Assembly (NCBI GenBank): GCA_023213315.1
Contig: JAKCPI010005258.1
Coordinates: forward strand, 54,697 to 118,696
DNA: 64,000 nt
Direction: 5' to 3'
DNA from: Euborellia annulipes
Taxonomy: Eukaryota; Arthropoda; Insecta; Dermaptera; Anisolabididae
In this document: one piece after another, positions 45,181 to 57,395 of the stretch
Position numbering within the stretch: the first letter of the stretch is position 1
Layout of the letters: each line of letters opens with the position of its first letter
Position numbers and translations under genes: made by a program
The notes under the pieces: model-generated
Databases searched by the model: none
Told to the model about the DNA's origin: nothing
What the model saw: the letters and a program-made list of their open reading frames with translations, nothing else

Positions 45181-46755
45181 ATACCGGGTGGGCCAATAGT
45201 GCGTGGACGGAAGGTGTGGGCTTATTAACGGACATTTTTAAAATTTGTTGATCGCACATTAATGTGGGGCCTTTAGGGCTACAAATTAAAAATATTTTTT
45301 GTTCCAATTGCACCTCATATATAGGGTGGTCCATATCAAAGTTATGTTTTTAAATAGAACGCCCTGTATATTATTGCTATTTGGATTCTACGGCCAATTT
45401 TAGTATGACTTTATGTCATGCAATGTATTCCAAACCAAACCGTTTAGCCGCAAGTCGGGCTTTAAGTGAAAAAACTGCTGTCTGGAAAAAATTGAATATC
45501 TCGCGAACCATAAAACTTAGGGAACTGTTCTTTTGTGAGGTTACTAACCATGGAATGTACTAAGTAGGCCAGATGGGGAACCCGGAATTATTCTTATGTT
45601 GGGAGATATGGCTTTGTCAATTTGGAAAATTTCAATCATGGATAACTTCATTTTTCAAATGGTACATGCTACTTTTTTTGTGCCATGGGACGTGAAATTC
45701 AATTATCTTTCAGCTGATATAAGGTTGTCTATATCTATCTTTGGTAGTTTTCTTTTTATTTCAAAATATCTGATAACGAAAAAAAAAATTTTTATTATAG
45801 ATCAAAATAATTGAAAAAAAAATCCAAACGCAAAACAAAAATTGTAATAAATGGACAAATTATGCTAAATATTCGAAAAAAGTCTTTAAATTTCCTTAAA
45901 ATCAATTATTTGAACTTCTCGAAAAAGAAATTAGGGTTATGTTCAGGTCAGGAGAAGCGCCATCTTGTTGACAAATCATAACCCGGATTTGAGCAAGCGG
46001 GACTTCTTTGAGAAGATAAAATAAATGATTTTAAGGGAAATTTAAAGACATTTTCGAATATTTAGCATAATTTGTCCATTTATTACAATTTCGTTTTGCG
46101 TTTGGATTTTTTTTCAATTATTTTGTCTATAATAAAAAAAAATTTTTTTTTTTCGTTATCAGATATTTTGGAATAAAAAGAAAACCACCAAAGATAGATA
46201 TAGACAACCTTATATCAGCTGAAAGATAATTGAATTTCACGTCCCATGGCATAAAAAAAAGTAGCATGTTCCATTTGGAAAAATGAAGTTATCCATGATT
46301 GAAATTTTCCAAATTGACAAAGCCATATCTCCCAACATAAGAATAATTCCGGGTTCCCCATCTGGCCTACATTAGTACATTCCATGGTTAGTACCTCACA
46401 AAAGAACAGTTCCCTAAGTTTTATGGTTCGCGAGATATTCAATTTTTTTTCAGACAGCAGTTTTTTCACTAAAGCCCGATTTGCGGCTTCAAACGGTTTG
46501 GTTTGGAATACATTGCATGACATAAAGTCATACTAAAATTGGCCGTAGAATCCAAATATACAATAATATACAGGGCGTTCTATTTAAAAAACATAACTTT
46601 GATATGGACCACCCTGTATATGAGGTGCAATTGGAACAAAAATATTTTTAATTTGTACCTCTAAAGGCCCCACATTATGTGGATCAACAAATTTTAAAAA
46701 TGTCCGTTAATAAGCCCACAATCTTCCGTCCACGCACTATTGGCCCACCCGGTAT
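45181..46755. mobile_element. Large foldback element (1.57 kb)
   Basis: ATACCGGGTGGGCCAATAGT at the left is mirrored by ACTATTGGCCCACCCGGTAT at the right. The arms run about 740 bp to a short unique centre near 45930-46000, with TA-rich flanks. Mirrored open frames in the arms (AALSEKT/NISRTIKLRELFF-like) look like by-products, since no known transposase motif is present. It may be a non-autonomous DNA transposon. Confidence 0.82.
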
Positions 46756-47079
46756 ATAATTCGCTAATGTCCCTCTGTCTGTCTCTATTTAGGCAACTTT
46801 CAGTTGGAATTTTGAAATGAAATTTTATATGCATAAAGAAAAGCTTCTAGGTATTACAGGAAAATTATTTTCATCCCGAAATTCCTATAACTTTTTGAGT
46901 TATTAATTCTTAAAGTTACGATTTCTCCCATAGGAAGTGTATAGAGAAATATTTATGTATTCTTTTCATTTGTGTATTCCATGAATGTAAACAAATCCTC
47001 CAGAAGGCACTGGATTGGAATGGAATGGGGCGAAGTTCCCTGTCTAGACATGAAGCTTCTCATAATTAAGAAAAGGCGG

Positions 47080-47162
47080 GCCCGAGCCAGCTGACGTGGG
47101 GTCCAGGGGGAGGGGGGGGCGAAGTCCCCCGGCTAAGCGCCGAAGGCGGGCGTCACTGCTAG
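47080..47162 (+). mobile_element. Helitron-like 3' terminus
   Basis: A GC-rich palindromic stretch (GGGGGGCGAAGTCCCCCGG) is followed by GGGCGTCACTGCTAG and then T, matching the Helitron rule of a hairpin before CTAG. The 5' end of this copy was not located. Confidence 0.4.
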
Positions 47163-47667
47163 TTTTTTATTTAATAATTTTTATATTGCAATAAATGCCT
47201 TTATTAAGTTGCTAACTTCACAAATCTTTCCTCAGATACCTCAGAGAGTTAATTATATATGAGAAAAAAAATCGATTAAATATGTATTCTTTGTCTCTGT
47301 GTTATACTTTATATTCTTGGCTTTTTTCTAGACTTAAGATTAGCATGCATTGATTTGATTATTTAAATGCCAATAACTCTTTACATACAAAAGAAAAAAG
47401 AAAAAAAAAAATTAACCTTCATATCGCATGACGTCAAAGAAAGAAATTAACAAAAATACATTTTTAATTGCATACCATTAGATCAGACAAAAAATATGTA
47501 TCATGTCATGTAAAACAAAAAAAAAAAATCTTTCAAATTATTAGCTATAGAAATATAATGAAGAGAAAAAAAAAACGAATATCTATCAAGTCGTATAGTA
47601 TGTACTGTCGTAATGTCTCTTTGCTCGTCTGTCCAGTTAGGGGCACCAACAAATAAAAATAAAAAAA

Positions 47668-48195
47668 AAATCTGGTGTGACTGGCGCACAGCACACAACT
47701 TTCTCTTAGCTCTTCAGTAAGAGCTGGTCACACCAGATTTTTTGTTTGGAGATATATTTAGTTTCCGATAGCACCTTAGTTTCAAACTTGCATTTTAAAT
47801 GCTGACTGCTTGAAATAAACTATGGTTATTTTTCAAAATTTTAATCTCATATTTGGACATTTTATACACAATATAGAATCCTAAATAAATACAAAATTTC
47901 ATAAGAATTGGAAAAAAAAATTTTAAATGTGTAAAAAGTTCCAAAGGGGACCCCATCTTTATATGTATACCAGTAATTCTTCTGTACGTGTGTATGTGAC
48001 TGAACTCCTCCTAAACGACTGAACCAATTATGATGAAATTTTCTGTGTATGTTTGTGAGAGTCCCGGACAGGTTTTGTTTCACAAATAACAATAAGTTAA
48101 TGAGTAATTAACCGTTAAAATAAGAAAAAAATAAAAATTAGGAGAAATAGTTGCCATGGTAACAAAATATAAATATTTATCCATGTTTACGATTT
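47668..48195 (-). repeat. Hairpin-ended repeat family copy, long variant
   Basis: Begins with the AATCTGGTGTGACTGGCGCA hairpin closed by CACACCAGATTTTTTG. It contains the AAAAAGTTCCAAAGGGGACC block, is interrupted by unrelated sequence near 47955-48130, and then resumes with GTTGCCATGGTAACAAAAT. Confidence 0.65.
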
Positions 48196-48327
48196 TTTTT
48201 TATTTATTTACATTTTGAATTCTAAAATATCGGCGTAAATTTTTTGTCTGTGTACCGGGAGAGTCCCGGAAAGGATATGATTCACAAAAAATCTTAAGTT
48301 CATGAATAATTAACCGTTAAAATAAAC

Positions 48328-48444
48328 TCTATATATAAAAATGAAAAGGGAAAATGTATGTACCGGTATGTATATAAGTAGGCGAGCAAGGGGGTCCAGG
48401 GGGCGCAGATCCCTGGCTAGACGGAGGCGGGGGTTTGCGTCTAG
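48328..48444 (+). mobile_element. Very short Helitron-like element
   Basis: Starts TCTATATATAAAAATGAAAA, the common Helitron 5' style. It ends with a palindromic GC-rich stretch and GGTTTGCGTCTAG followed by T. At 117 bp it has termini only. Helitrons leave no target duplication, so the boundaries rest on the termini alone. Confidence 0.5.
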
Positions 48445-48488
48445 TATTTATATAATAAATTTTATGCAGTTATAAATGATATATAATA

Positions 48489-49374
48489 CGAGGGTGAATC
48501 AAATATAAACGGTAATTTTACTATATAGCTCAGCACGTCATTCCGATCTAGAGGATTCGATGCTCGAATGTTGTTTGGTTTATGTGGAGGTGGGAAACTG
48601 GTTTCAGTACCAGCTGAGTTCGGTTCTGTGCGCAGTACAGCCATGACTGGTACCTTCGTCTGTTGCACAACGCCATCTGCATTGATTTCAACAAGAAGGG
48701 GAGGTTTTTTTGAGGCGTATTGTCACTTCTGATGAGACGTGGGTTCACCATTACACTCTCGAATCAAAAATGGCGAGTAAGGAGTGGCGAAGAAAGGGTG
48801 AAGGCTGCCCAGTCAAACACAAAGCCGGAAAAGTCCTTGCAACTGTTTTCTTTGACCCCCGGGTAGTTTTACTTATTTATTTTCTTCACGATCAACGAAC
48901 AGTGGATGCTGCTTACTATTCTGAGTTGTTACAGTCGACAAAAATCGCGTATCGAAGCAAACGACGGGGTATGCCCATTCGAGACGTCATCATCCTTCAT
49001 GACAACGCCAGGCCACACACCGCAGTTTTGACAAGGGATAAATTGGAAGAAATGCGCTGGGAAACCCTCGAGCACCCTCCTTATAGCCCTGACTTGTCTC
49101 CCTATGATTATTTTTTGTTTGCGCCCTTGAAAGAATCACTTGGAGGCAAAAGATTTGAAAGCAATGAAGAAGTAGAGGAGTATGTGCCCAATTGGCTGAC
49201 AACTCGCCCTCAAACTTTTTATGAAAAAGGAATATTCAAGCTTCCAAATCGGTGGCAGAAGTGTGTAGAGCTCGGAGGTGACTACATTGAAAAATGTTAA
49301 ATGTTTAGTTTGTGTATACCATTGGTCAATAAATTTATTTTACAAAATTACCGTTTATATTTGATTCACCCTCG
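48489..49374 (+). mobile_element. Mariner element, 5'-damaged
   Basis: CGAGGGTGAATCAAATATAA and its exact complement at the right end form inverted repeats of about 31 bp, flanked by TA on both sides. At 886 bp it is about 400 bp shorter than a typical mariner. It holds one transposase remnant and no N-terminal DNA-binding region. Confidence 0.9.
48710..49300 (+). pseudogene. Mariner transposase, C-terminal catalytic part
   Basis: The open frame gives about 196 residues ending IEKC* with all three catalytic Asp: the first in TSDETWVHHY, the second in ILHDNARPHTA, and the third in YSPDLSPYDYFLF, 34 residues after the second (D,D34D). The frame enters from FQQEGEVFLRR upstream, but the paired helix-turn-helix N-terminus (roughly the first 140 residues) is missing. 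Position 48710 is a TTG inside the domain, not a true start. It could not bind its ends without the lost part. Confidence 0.88.
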
Positions 49375-49510
49375 TATTTAGTTCCGGGTTGACCGAGCCG
49401 GTTGTTTTTTTTTTTTTTTTTTTGATAAATTTGGTAAGAGCTAAAAAAGTACTTCAGTAAAGTACTAGTACCCGAATTTTCCGAAACCCGAGACCTAGCA
49501 CACTGGAAAT

Positions 49511-50131
49511 AGTAGGGGAGACTGGGGTAATGTCAGTCAAGGAGTAATCGCGGTCGGTACAATATCTCTTTTAATATGGCATTGTAGATGACACTAATTG
49601 AATCGTTTATTTCAGAAACCACCTAAGCGACAAAATTTCAAATCATGTGTTTTTGGTGCTACTGTACAATTTAAAGGTAAATACATCTTTTAGATTATCC
49701 CAATAACTTATTTTTGATTTGGTAAAAAAATATTTGAAGGAGACTAGACCTATACTTAAGCTGCAAAACAGTTTTTTTTTTTTTTAGTTTTCCGAAAGTT
49801 GAAAAAAGCGCACTTAGGTGGTTTCTGAAATAAACGATTCAATTGGTGCTTCCCCTTAATGTCACTCTCTCGATCTATTACTCGAGCATGCACGATTTTG
49901 GCAGCCGTCATTTGGATGTTTTGCTAGTTAAGGTGCGCGTCTCGGGGTGCTAATTTTGGGAGATTGCGGCCACAATTTTGAAGCTATCGACCTCAAATTT
50001 TTTTTTAATTAAAGATATTTAAAATATCTACAACTTATAGAAGCCCTTTTTTTGATTTTCAAAAAAATAATTTTTTTTTTTAGATTAATCTCATTAAATA
50101 AAAGATATTTAAAAAAAATTCGCTCTATATC
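49511..50131. repeat. Repeat block with small palindrome
   Basis: TTGAATCGTTTATTTCAGAA with ACCACCTAAG (about 49598-49629) is mirrored by TTAGGTGGTTTCTGAAATAA with ACG (about 49816-49842). TTAAGGTGCGCGTCTCG at 49928-49944 is mirrored by CGAGACGCGCCTTAA at 51504-51518, which suggests an outer element split by the hAT insertion at 50140-51323. Confidence 0.5.
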
Positions 50132-50139
50132 TTATAGAT

Positions 50140-51323
50140 CAGGGGTCTCCAAACTACGGCCCGCGGGCCACATCCGGCCCGCGGACAGATTTTGTCCGGC
50201 CCGCGGAGAGCTAGCAAACTTGAAAACTTCTTTTAGAGAAGATATTTTTTATAGCAAATTAAATTTAGTTTACTGAAGTATTCTAATTTTATGTTGAATA
50301 ATTATTAATATGACATCTACATTGATATGGTCATGGGCTAACTACTCATAACATTGTTGTAGGCTTATTGTTATTGTTTTTGTGATAAGTTGGATAAAGA
50401 AACACAGAATTGTAATGAGTAAAGACATGTATAATATGCAGAAAATTTAAATTCAGTATATAATAACTAGAGACCGGATTTTAAGCAAAATGCTTATTGC
50501 TCAAATTTATAAGCAACCATTAGATATTTAATTTCTATATGAATTAGGAAAAACTAAGTGCATTGAGATTGCATTTTTTATGCTTTTTTTGCTTTTTTTG
50601 AGTTTTCATGCTTTTTTTCCCTTTTGAACTTATTTTAGGAATATTTATAATTTTTTTTTCTTTTATTAAAAAACACTTTTTTTCTCATTCACACACGCAT
50701 ACACCAGCGACGTATATAAGGGGGGGAGGAGGGCCCGGCCCCCCCCCCCCCCCCAAAATAAAAAAATTTCCAAAAACCCCGCAGTGCGAAAAAAAAAATA
50801 AAAAATTTTTTTCCGCAGGGTGAAAAAATTTGGTTGCGCAAAAACAAAAATTTTTCGCAGGGCGGGGCGGAATAAATTTAGTTTCTTTAAAAAAAAATTT
50901 GTATACGCCATTGGTATGAGTAAAAATTGCTTATGAGATGCTTTTTTTCAACTTTTATGCTTATTTAACAACTTTTTATTCAAGTTTTTTATGCTTTTTT
51001 AAGCACTTTTTTCCATTTTTTTATGCTTTTTTGTCCGGTCTTTACTTATAACAAGCATAATGACATATGAAATACTAATGAGATTTATGTAATTGAGATT
51101 TTCCACTGACAATGGTTTGTAGTTGTGGACTAATTTTACGTTTTGCGGACTCTAGTCCGATTTGCAGCCTTTTTTTAAACGTTGCGTACTTTTTCGGACT
51201 TTTTTTTCATCAGTGGACTATTTCACTTTTAACCACCGGCTACAATGATAATATGGTTTTGGCCCTCGGAACTTACTGGAGTAATCAGTATGGCCCTAAG
51301 GCTGGAAAGTTTGGAGACCCCTG
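50140..51323. mobile_element. Non-autonomous hAT element with nested insertions
   Basis: The ends CAGGGGTCTCCAAACTACGG and GTTTGGAGACCCCTG are flanked by the perfect 8-bp duplication TTATAGAT (50132-50139 and 51324-51331). GC-rich CCCGCGG repeats lie at the left end. The interior includes a T/A-rich insert with GACCGGATTT at about 50471 and GTCCGGTC at about 51032, probably a nested element. No transposase is present. Confidence 0.85.
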
Positions 51324-51943
51324 TTATAGATGATTAAATTAGTAATCATTGTGTTAAAGAAAAATTAATTTTTTACCGTTAATTAATTAGTTGGAATCTT
51401 TCAAATGAAATGGAATAAATCCCTTGTATCCCTATGGGAAAAACTAACGCCATCTCTTGCCGCCTCGAGTAACTCGGTAGTGAATCGTGTCCTAACGGTT
51501 TTTCGAGACGCGCCTTAAACCCCCTTAAACGGTTTCCGCTCTATTTGTTACAAAAAAACATTTATTCCACAGTTGTCGTTTTTATATATTTCACTGTTCC
51601 TACTAATAAACTAATGATTACATTGTAATATTGTAATCCTTATTGTTTGTGGTGATTTTTGACTTGTTTAATAAAACCATGCGTTCTGGGTAATGGTGGT
51701 CACGACGTTTCGGGTAATGGCAGTCATCCTGTCAACTGGCCGACAAAATGTTATTTTTATTGATATGCCAACAAGAAAAGCAAGACCCATGCAGCATTCT
51801 GAGATCTTGACTTGACTGATCTTTAAATCTGAAAATATTTTATAAATTTCTTATGACTAAATTTTACTTTTCAATACTTTTCTCAAATATTATATTATTT
51901 AATTATAAATAATAGCCTAATTTTATTACTTATAATTATATAT

Positions 51944-52627
51944 AAAAAATCTGGTGTGACTGCACAGCACACAACTTCTCTTACCTTCGGTAATCGAAAG
52001 TTGTGTACTGTGCTTGTCACACCAGATTTTTTGTGTCGACATATATTTAGTTCCCGACAGTAGGGAATATTTGAATTCAGATGTAAAATTTATAAGTATG
52101 GGAAAATATTTATATTTTGTTACCATGGCAACCATTTCTCCTATCTTCCCTATGAAATACAAGAGTAAAGTGGTCTTCAGAAGATTTCAATCGCAAAATG
52201 AGAATATACATTTTAAAGAGCATCTAAAAAATAATTGATTTTTGAATTTAAAAAAAATCGTTGGAGCAAATTTTGAGAAAATCGAAAAAACTGAAAAAGT
52301 ACATCAGTAAAGTACTAGTAATCTTTGGCCGATTTTGATTAAAAGCTTATTTTTCCGGTCCCGGGGGTGTTTAAGTTAAATATAGAATTTCAACCTCGTA
52401 GCTCAATTCCTTCATGCTTAAAATTGAACACAGACACACCCACCCACCCACCCACCCACCCACCCACCCACCCACAGACAGACCATGTCGCGAAAACCAC
52501 TTTTTGGATTCAGGGGACCTCAAAACGTGAAGATCCATCAAAATCTCGACATCGAATTTTTGACATGAATCCAATACTTTCTCTCTATATATATATTACA
52601 TATATACATAGGTAAGAGAAAGTAAAA
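51944..52627 (-). repeat. Hairpin-ended repeat family, full-length copy
   Basis: One end is a strong hairpin (AAAATCTGGTGTGACTGCAC ... TGTCACACCAGATTTTTTG). The body is about 550 bp, with TTTGTTACCATGGCAACCAT and CATCAGTAAAGTACTAGTA. An array of about nine CCCA units is at about 52437-52473, then GACCATGTCGCGAAAACCAC. The other end is a hairpin from ACTTTCTCTCTATATATATA to GGTAAGAGAAAGTA. It is a good reference copy. Confidence 0.82.
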
Positions 52628-53454
52628 AACCCTCATAAAGATTGTTATATAGAAAATAAAAATAAATGACTCCACTGACTGCCATGCCCCCAGGGTCGGG
52701 GTCAAAGTAGATTTTTCACTTTTCTGTGTGCCATTTTTTTTTTCTTTAATTTGTTTAAGGTCTTTTGTCGTAACTGAGGTCATTTAGACACTGTATTTAT
52801 TTCAATTAATTGGTATCCAATTCAATTTAAATAATTTTGAACGAATGCGAACGGTCGACCTTTGGCATCAGAAGCTTCATTCCTAGCAACAAAAAAAGTA
52901 TGCCCAAAAAATCAAGTAATTCAAAAATTTGCCAAGAGATGTCAGAATGGTAGCTAATAATATTTAATGCATTTGGTTGATTTTTATTGATCTTTTAACA
53001 TTAAATACTTTATAAATGTTATTATATATTATGTATCTTTTATAAAAGCATAAAAATATATAAATATAGGCCATAAAGGGGATCAGCTGTTAGACTAGCC
53101 TGCCATCTATTGCAAGAATGCTGAACTAATTTGACAGTTGATTTTTTAAATAAATCATCTAAGCTTATTTTAAAAATTTCTTAATTAATATGTGATTAAT
53201 AATAACAATAAATTCATTTTTAAATTTAAAAAATTAAAGATTATTGGGACAGATTGTTTTTTTTGTATTTGCTTGATAACAAAAAAATTAATTACGATAA
53301 TTTTTTAATAAGTCATTAAAAAAAATTATAGCTCGATGTCCCAATAATCTCTTATGAATTTAAATTCATTTAAAAAAAAAACAGCATTGAAAAATTTCTT
53401 ATAATAGTCTAGTCTTTTTTAGACTTCGCTCCTGAACCTCCTTAAGTTAAGCAC

Positions 53455-54000
53455 TCACCTAGGGCGTGACACGAAGCTTTTAAAGAAAATCGGTCAAAGA
53501 ATACTAATACTTTACTGATGTAATTTTTCAGTTTTTTCGACTTTATCAAAATTCGCTCTAACGATTTTGATTAAAATTCAAAAATACCGATATAAGAATA
53601 TAGCCATACCTAGAATAGAGTCACCTGTGAACACTGAATTTTTAAGACTTTTTCTTTTTATAGAATATATTTTCGTAGCGTCTATTTTTTTTTTTTTTAC
53701 TTTTCTTAAGATTGTTTTGATATTGTATTCATATTGTTATGGCTTTATTTTTGTATTGTGTATGTATCATTTTGTATTTGTATTTTTTGTAATGTTTTTA
53801 TGGTGCTCAATGGCCACTGGCTGAAGGGGCGGATTAAAAAAAAAAAATTTCATCTTTAATTTTAATATATCGGTGGAAACTAAATATATCTCGACACAAA
53901 AAATCTGATGTGACATGCACAGAACACAACTTTCGATTACGGAAGGTAAAAGAAAATCGTGTGCTATGCGACCAGTCACACCATTTTTTTTTTGAAATTT
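53455..54000 (+). repeat. Hairpin-ended repeat family copy, disrupted
   Basis: The first part (GGCGTGACACGAAGCTTTTA through AATACTAATACTTTACTGAT) matches the family body. Unrelated AT-rich sequence fills 53600-53860. The hairpin end CTAAATATATCTCGACACAA ... CAGTCACACCA closes it. Confidence 0.6.
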
Positions 54001-54134
54001 AAATATTGCAACTTTTCAATTACCCTATTCTAACTACAGTATAAAAAAAAATGAAGGGGAATGGGGGAGTTTTTTTTTTATTTCAATGACGTTATTCGCA
54101 ACAGGTATATTTAGGGGGGAGGAGTAAAATGTGC

Positions 54135-54162
54135 GTCAGAGAGAGAGAGAGAGAGAGAGACT
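54135..54162. repeat. GA dinucleotide microsatellite
   Basis: About 13 GA units between GTCA and CTTGTAAG. Confidence 0.8.
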
Positions 54163-54379
54163 TGTAAGCAACTTTTTCTTGTTGGTTAAACTTGTTGATT
54201 ATAACGGGGAATTTAATTATTATTCCATGAAAGAATCCCTTCTCAGGTGAGTGAAGTTGGGAGAGAAAAAAAAAAAAAAAAGTTGAACCTGCCCTGTTTA
54301 TTGCTGATTGGAATTCTGGGGAAACCCAAATGTGCCTGCCTGCTTCACACAACCGCCATTACAAATCTGCTGTGACTGC

Positions 54380-54655
54380 CCGCACAGAACATTGCCTTCG
54401 GTAATCGAAAGTTGTGTTCTGTGCTTGTCACACCACATTTTTTGTGTCCACATATATTTAGTTTTCGACAGTATAGTTCATTCGATTTTCAAGATGTAAA
54501 ATCTATAAGTATGGGAAAATATTTATATTTTGTTACTATTGCAACCATTTCTCTTATCTTCTCTATGGAGTACAAGAGCAAAGTGGTCTTCAGAAGATTT
54601 CAATGACAAAATGAGAATATACATTTTAAAGAGCATCTAAAAAATAATTGATTTT
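54380..54655 (-). repeat. Hairpin-ended repeat family copy, 5' piece
   Basis: Begins in the terminal hairpin (AATCGAAAGTTGTGTTCTGT) and runs through TTTGTTACTATTGCAACCAT to about 54655. There it meets, head to head, the terminal hairpin of the next copy. Confidence 0.65.
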
Positions 54656-54656
54656 T

Positions 54657-55320
54657 ACTTTCTCTTACCTCATATATATGTTAATATATATAGAGAGAGA
54701 AAGTATTGGTTTCATGTCAAAAATTCGATGTCGAGATTTTGATGGATCTTCACGTTTTGAGGTCCCCTGAATCCAAAAAAGTGGTTTTCGCGACATGGTC
54801 TGTCTGTGTGTGTCGTGTGTGTGTCTGTGAACAAAATATCTCAAGAACAAAAAGAGCTAGGAAGTTGAAATTTTATATTTAAGTTAGGCACCCCCATGGG
54901 ACGTGACACGAAGCTTTTGAACAAAATCGACCAAAGAGTACTAGTACTTTACTGATGCACTTTTTCAGTTTTTTTTCGATTTTCTCAAAATTTGCTCCAA
55001 CGATTTTTTTTAAAATTCAAAAATCAATTATTTTTTAGATTCTCTATAAAATGTATATTCTCATTTTGTGATTGAAATCTTCTGAAGACCACTTTACTCT
55101 TGTACTCCATAGAAAAGATAGGAGATTCCCTATGGTTGCTATGGTAACAAAATATAAATATTTTCCCAAACTTATAAATTTTACATCTTGAATTCAAATG
55201 TTCCCTACTGTCGGTAACTAAATATATCTCAACACAAAAAATCTGGTGTGACAAGCACAGTTCACAACTTTCGATTGAAGGTAAGAGAAAGTGTGTGGGA
55301 CCAGTTTGAATTTTAATCAA
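54657..55320 (+). repeat. Hairpin-ended repeat family, full-length copy, opposite orientation
   Basis: Begins ACTTTCTCTTACCTCATATA, carries a short TG-rich array at about 54803-54832, and ends in the AAAATCTGGTGTGACAAGCA hairpin. With its neighbours at 54380 and 55312 it makes a local inverted cluster. Confidence 0.78.
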
Positions 55321-55620
55321 AATCGTTGGAGCAAATTTTGAGAAAATCGAAAAAAAACTGAAAAAGTACATCAGTAAAGTACTAGTACTCTTTGGTCGAT
55401 TTTGTTCAAAAGCTTCGTGTCACGTCCCAGGGGGGTGCCTAACTTAAATATAACATTTCAATTTCCTAGCTCTCCTTGCTTAAAATTAAACACACACCCA
55501 CACAGACAGACAGACAGACCAGGTCGCGAAAACCACTTTTTTGGACTCTAAGGACCTCAAAACGTGTATATCCATCAACGTCTCGACATCGAATTTTTGA
55601 CATGATCCAAATAACGATAG
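55312..55620 (-). repeat. Hairpin-ended repeat family copy, 3' piece
   Basis: Contains CATCAGTAAAGTACTAGTAC, CGTGTCACGTCCCAGG, an ACACACCCACACAGACAGAC microsatellite site, and CATCGAATTTTTGACATGAT. Its left junction abuts the previous copy directly. Confidence 0.7.
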
Positions 55621-55969
55621 CAGGTGCATGGATGGATGGATGTGTAGCAAGCAGATAGTTCTCATGCCGTTTCTTCGCTCTTGTCCGATCTGTAAACAAA
55701 ATAATCTCTCCTTGTTGCTTATCTCGCCATTGGGTTGTTGGTTGAATCCTGTTCCCTTTGCAACAAGTTCTCCAACCGATCGATGGCAATGTTTATTGAA
55801 TTTCTCTCCTCTATCATTAATTTTATTACCGCATCTTTCATTGGATCTATTAATTATATATGTAAATACAATATCATCAATTTATGTCATTTTAGTTTTA
55901 ATCGGCTATAAGTGAATAATCGCATCAGGATAAAATTTTATTTGCTTAAAATAAATATTTTTGATATTG

Positions 55970-56460
55970 ATATTTAATACACCGTGCTGGTCACACCAGA
56001 TTTTTTGTGTGAGATGGGCGGATAAGGGGGGTAAGGGGTATTACCCCCCCCCCGAGTTCGAAAAAATACCTTTTTTCGAAAAAAATATTTTTATTGTAAA
56101 ATTTTTAAAATTAATACTAAAATTTGATGTGTATTTATATTCTGGCAAACAATACAGAATGGTTTAAATTACAGAAATTAAAGAAAAATAGTGTGTGTGA
56201 CAGTCACACCAGATTACCCCCCCGAAAACACCTCTGGATCCCCCTTGGCGAGATATATTTAGTTTCCCATAGCACCTTAGTTTCAAACTTGCATTTTAAA
56301 TGTTGACTGCTTCAAATAAACTATGGTTATTTTTCAAAATTTTAATCTCATATTTGGACATTTTATACACAATATAGAATCGTAAATAAATACAAAATTT
56401 CATAAGAATTGGAAAAAAAAATTTTAAATGCGTAAAAAGTTCCAAAGGGGACCCCCTTTT
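55970..56460 (-). repeat. Hairpin-ended repeat split by a hAT-like MITE
   Basis: The hairpin end GGTCACACCAGATTTTTTGT is interrupted at about 56008-56245 by a second copy of the 5771 MITE (GGGCGGATAAGGGG ... CTCTGGATCC). It then resumes with GCGAGATATATTTAGTTTCC and the AAAAAGTTCCAAAGGGGACC variant body. Confidence 0.7.
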
Positions 56461-56662
56461 GAATCGAAATTAACATACAAATCCCTATAGGAAATTAACA
56501 TTGTTCCTATGGATGGAAGTGACGGAAAGTGAATTTGAAACGAGTAGAAATAGAAAGATAATGAGTCCAAGTGAGAGAGAGATAGGCTCTCTCCATATAG
56601 GCAACAAAGAATGAGTGACGTCATCCATTTTTCTATGAAACAATTTAGGACAGAAATAAAAT

Positions 56663-57352
56663 AAAAAATCTGGTGTGACTGGCGCACAGCACACAACTTT
56701 CTCTTACCTTCGGTAATCGAAAGTTGTGTTCTGTGCTTGTCACACCAGATTTTTCGTGTCGAAATATATTTAGTTCCCGATAGTACGGTCCATTTGAATT
56801 CAGATAAAAATTTATAAGTATGGGAAAATATTTATATTTTGTTACCATGGCAACCATTTCTCCTATCTTTCCTATGAAGCACAAGAGTAAAGTGGTGTTC
56901 AGAAGATTTCAATCGCAAAATGAGAATATACATTTGAAAGAGCATCTAAAAAATAATTGATTTTTGAATTTTAAAAAAAATCGTTGGAGCAAATTTTGAG
57001 AAAATCGAAAAAAACTGAAAAAGTACATCAGTAAAGTACTAGTACTCTTTGGCCGATTTTGATTAAAAGCTTATTTTTCCGGTCCCGGGGGGTGTTTAAC
57101 TTAAATATAAAATTTCAACCTCGTAGCTCAATTCCTTCATGCTTTAAATTGAACACACACCCACACACACACCCACCCCCCACCCACCCACCCACCCACA
57201 GACAGACCATGTCGCGAAAACCACTTTTTTGGATTCAGGGGGACCTCAAAACGTGAAGATCCATCAAAATCTCGACATCGAAATTTTGACATGAATCCAA
57301 TACTTTCTCTCTATATATATATTACATATATACATAGGTAAGAGAAAGTAAA
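56663..57352 (-). repeat. Hairpin-ended repeat family, full-length copy
   Basis: Almost the same as 51944-52627 from hairpin to hairpin. A C/A-rich microsatellite (CACCC and CCCA units) is at the same internal position (about 57150-57200). The terminal AT hairpin ends in GGTAAGAGAAAGTA. Confidence 0.82.
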
Positions 57353-57395
57353 ATAAAAGGGCAGGTAAATAATAATTGATTTATATGAATTTTAT

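Noticed and set aside
46215..46523. 102-codon minus-strand open frame
   Set aside because: It lies within the arm of the 45.2-46.8 kb foldback, and the opposite arm gives a similar mirrored frame. No known domain.
50608..50911. Open frames in the T-rich insert of the hAT element
   Set aside because: Low-complexity homopolymer runs and no protein likeness.
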